Assembly: GCA_024640385.1 (NCBI GenBank)
Contig: JAHEFC010000210.1
Location: forward strand, 1 to 6,864
Source: Sphingobacteriales bacterium
GTDB lineage: Bacteria > Bacteroidota > Bacteroidia > Chitinophagales > Chitinophagaceae
Length of the DNA stretch: 6,864 nt
Direction: 5' to 3'
Made by a program: the position numbers and the translations under genes. Of this stretch, positions 6,213-6,864 are shown piece by piece. Positions within the stretch are counted from its first letter, which is position 1. Each line of letters starts with the position of its first letter. Under the pieces are notes generated by a model that saw only the letters and a program-made list of their open reading frames with translations, was not told the origin of the DNA and searched no databases.

Positions 6213-6278
6213 TGATGAATGTGATAAATGTGATTAACCCCGACAAAGTCGGGGCAAGTTGTGATGAATGTGATAAAT
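6213..6278. repeat. 17-bp direct repeats bracketing a GC-rich hairpin
   Basis: TGATGAATGTGATAAAT occurs exactly at 6213-6229 and 6262-6278. Between them, CCCCGAC-AAA-GTCGGGG (6238-6254) forms a perfect 7-bp stem with a 3-nt loop. The first copy continues in a degenerate 9-nt period (GATGAATGT, GATAAATGT, GATTAA). No T-run follows the stem on the plus strand, so a terminator role is doubtful. The make-up resembles a small dispersed intergenic repeat. Confidence 0.9.
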
Positions 6279-6285
6279 TTAGGAC

Positions 6286-6864
6286 ATGATAGTAATTGAT
6301 AAAGTGCTTGTTTCGGATGATGTGTTGACTGAGCAGTTCGTTTGTGATCTCAGCAAATGCAAGGGCGGCTGTTGTGAAGACGGGGATGCCGGTGCGCCGC
6401 TTACCGATGAAGAGCTGGACGAAGTGAAAAAAGCTTATCCCAAAGTGATCCCTTATCTTACCAGGGATGGAAAGGAGGAACTTGGGAAACAGGGATTGTA
6501 CAGGTACGACAGAGATTTTGGCTGGGTAACGCCAACCGTTAATAAAGGTATTTGTGCTTACGGTTATAGGGATGATAAGGGTATTATAAAATGTTCGTTC
6601 GAACAGGCTTATAACGATGGCCTGATCAGTTGGAAAAAGCCAATTTCCTGTCATTTATACCCGATCAAGATCAAAAGATCCAAACATACTGACCAGGAGA
6701 TGGTTAATTATGAACCACGGGAGGATCTTTGCGCACCCGGCTGCGCCTTGGGCAAAAAGCTGAAAGTTCCGGTATACCAGTTCCTGAAAGACTCGATCGT
6801 GCGTAAATACGGTACAGCATTTTACGAAGTATTGCATAACATTGCTCAGCAACATTATTCTTCA
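6286..6864 (+). CDS. DUF3109-family cysteine-rich protein (3' end at window edge)
   Basis: An uncharacterised protein, open to the last base with 193 codons and no stop. DUF3109 proteins are about 190-200 residues by memory, so it is probably almost complete. Nine cysteines are visible: C20, C25, C29, C30, C90, C103, C122, C149 and C153. The first four form CDLSKCKGGCC, like the Cys-rich metal- or iron-sulfur-binding cluster of the related YkgJ/UPF0153 family. Other family landmarks are GICAYGY (88-94), KKPISCHLYPIKI (117-129) and LCAPGCALGKKLKVPVYQFL (148-167). No signal peptide or membrane segment is seen, so it is probably cytoplasmic. A metal-binding role is inferred; the reaction is unknown. 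It starts 85 nt after gldD, across a highly structured gap. Confidence 0.88.
   Translation, partial: MIVIDKVLVSDDVLTEQFVCDLSKCKGGCCEDGDAGAPLTDEELDEVKKAYPKVIPYLTRDGKEELGKQGLYRYDRDFGWVTPTVNKGICAYGYRDDKGIIKCSFEQAYNDGLISWKKPISCHLYPIKIKRSKHTDQEMVNYEPREDLCAPGCALGKKLKVPVYQFLKDSIVRKYGTAFYEVLHNIAQQHYSS

Noticed and set aside
6238..6254. GC-rich hairpin considered as an intrinsic terminator of gldD
   Set aside because: The stem is good but no T-run follows on the plus strand (CAAGTTG), so I call it a repeat only.
6172..6855. Two minus-strand ORFs (160 and 66 codons) at the right end
   Set aside because: They are antisense to the DUF3109 frame, which is open to the edge and keeps nine family cysteines.

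Overview
The window looks like chromosomal core DNA of a Bacteroidota bacterium, probably of the Chitinophagaceae or a close relative. Pointers are the gliding proteins GldE and GldD next to ssb and mutY, a DUF3109 protein, a Bacteroidota-type HU/IHF protein, a 31-residue AURKAIP1/COX24-type ribosomal protein, frequent TTG starts, few Shine-Dalgarno sequences, and promoter candidates of the TAnnTTTG type. The family-level guess rests on remembered protein wording and has not been searched. No phage, insertion sequence, CRISPR array, tRNA or rRNA was seen.

Layout. Two gene sets diverge from an AT-rich gap at 2435-2648. Leftward (minus strand): an HU/IHF-like DNA-binding protein (2111-2434), a membrane-anchored TPR protein (1240-2079), a tiny basic ribosomal-type protein (1118-1213), and RNase G/E, whose C-terminal third lies beyond the left edge (1-1013). 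Gaps are 31, 26 and 104 nt, which fits one operon. The last two genes both point to ribosome and rRNA metabolism. Rightward (plus strand): mutY (2649-3704), ssb (3749-4153), gldE (4210-5547), gldD (5559-6200) and a cysteine-rich DUF3109 protein (6286 to the right edge). mutY and ssb serve DNA repair and replication. gldE and gldD are almost contiguous and encode an envelope pair needed for gliding and the linked type IX secretion in Flavobacterium johnsoniae.

The coding content is ordinary for the phylum. The least explained structure is the gldD-DUF3109 junction (6167-6289). It holds a perfect 18-bp inverted repeat over the gldD stop codon, an unusually good Shine-Dalgarno sequence partly inside that stem, a 24-codon ORF whose stop overlaps the DUF3109 start as ATGA, and a 7-bp GC-rich hairpin bracketed by perfect 17-bp direct repeats. 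The ssb-gldE junction (4151-4193) has a self-complementary array of four 8-bp repeats running into a sequence that could act as a terminator, a promoter, or both. I found no convincing new multi-gene system; the novelty is in these intergenic structures.
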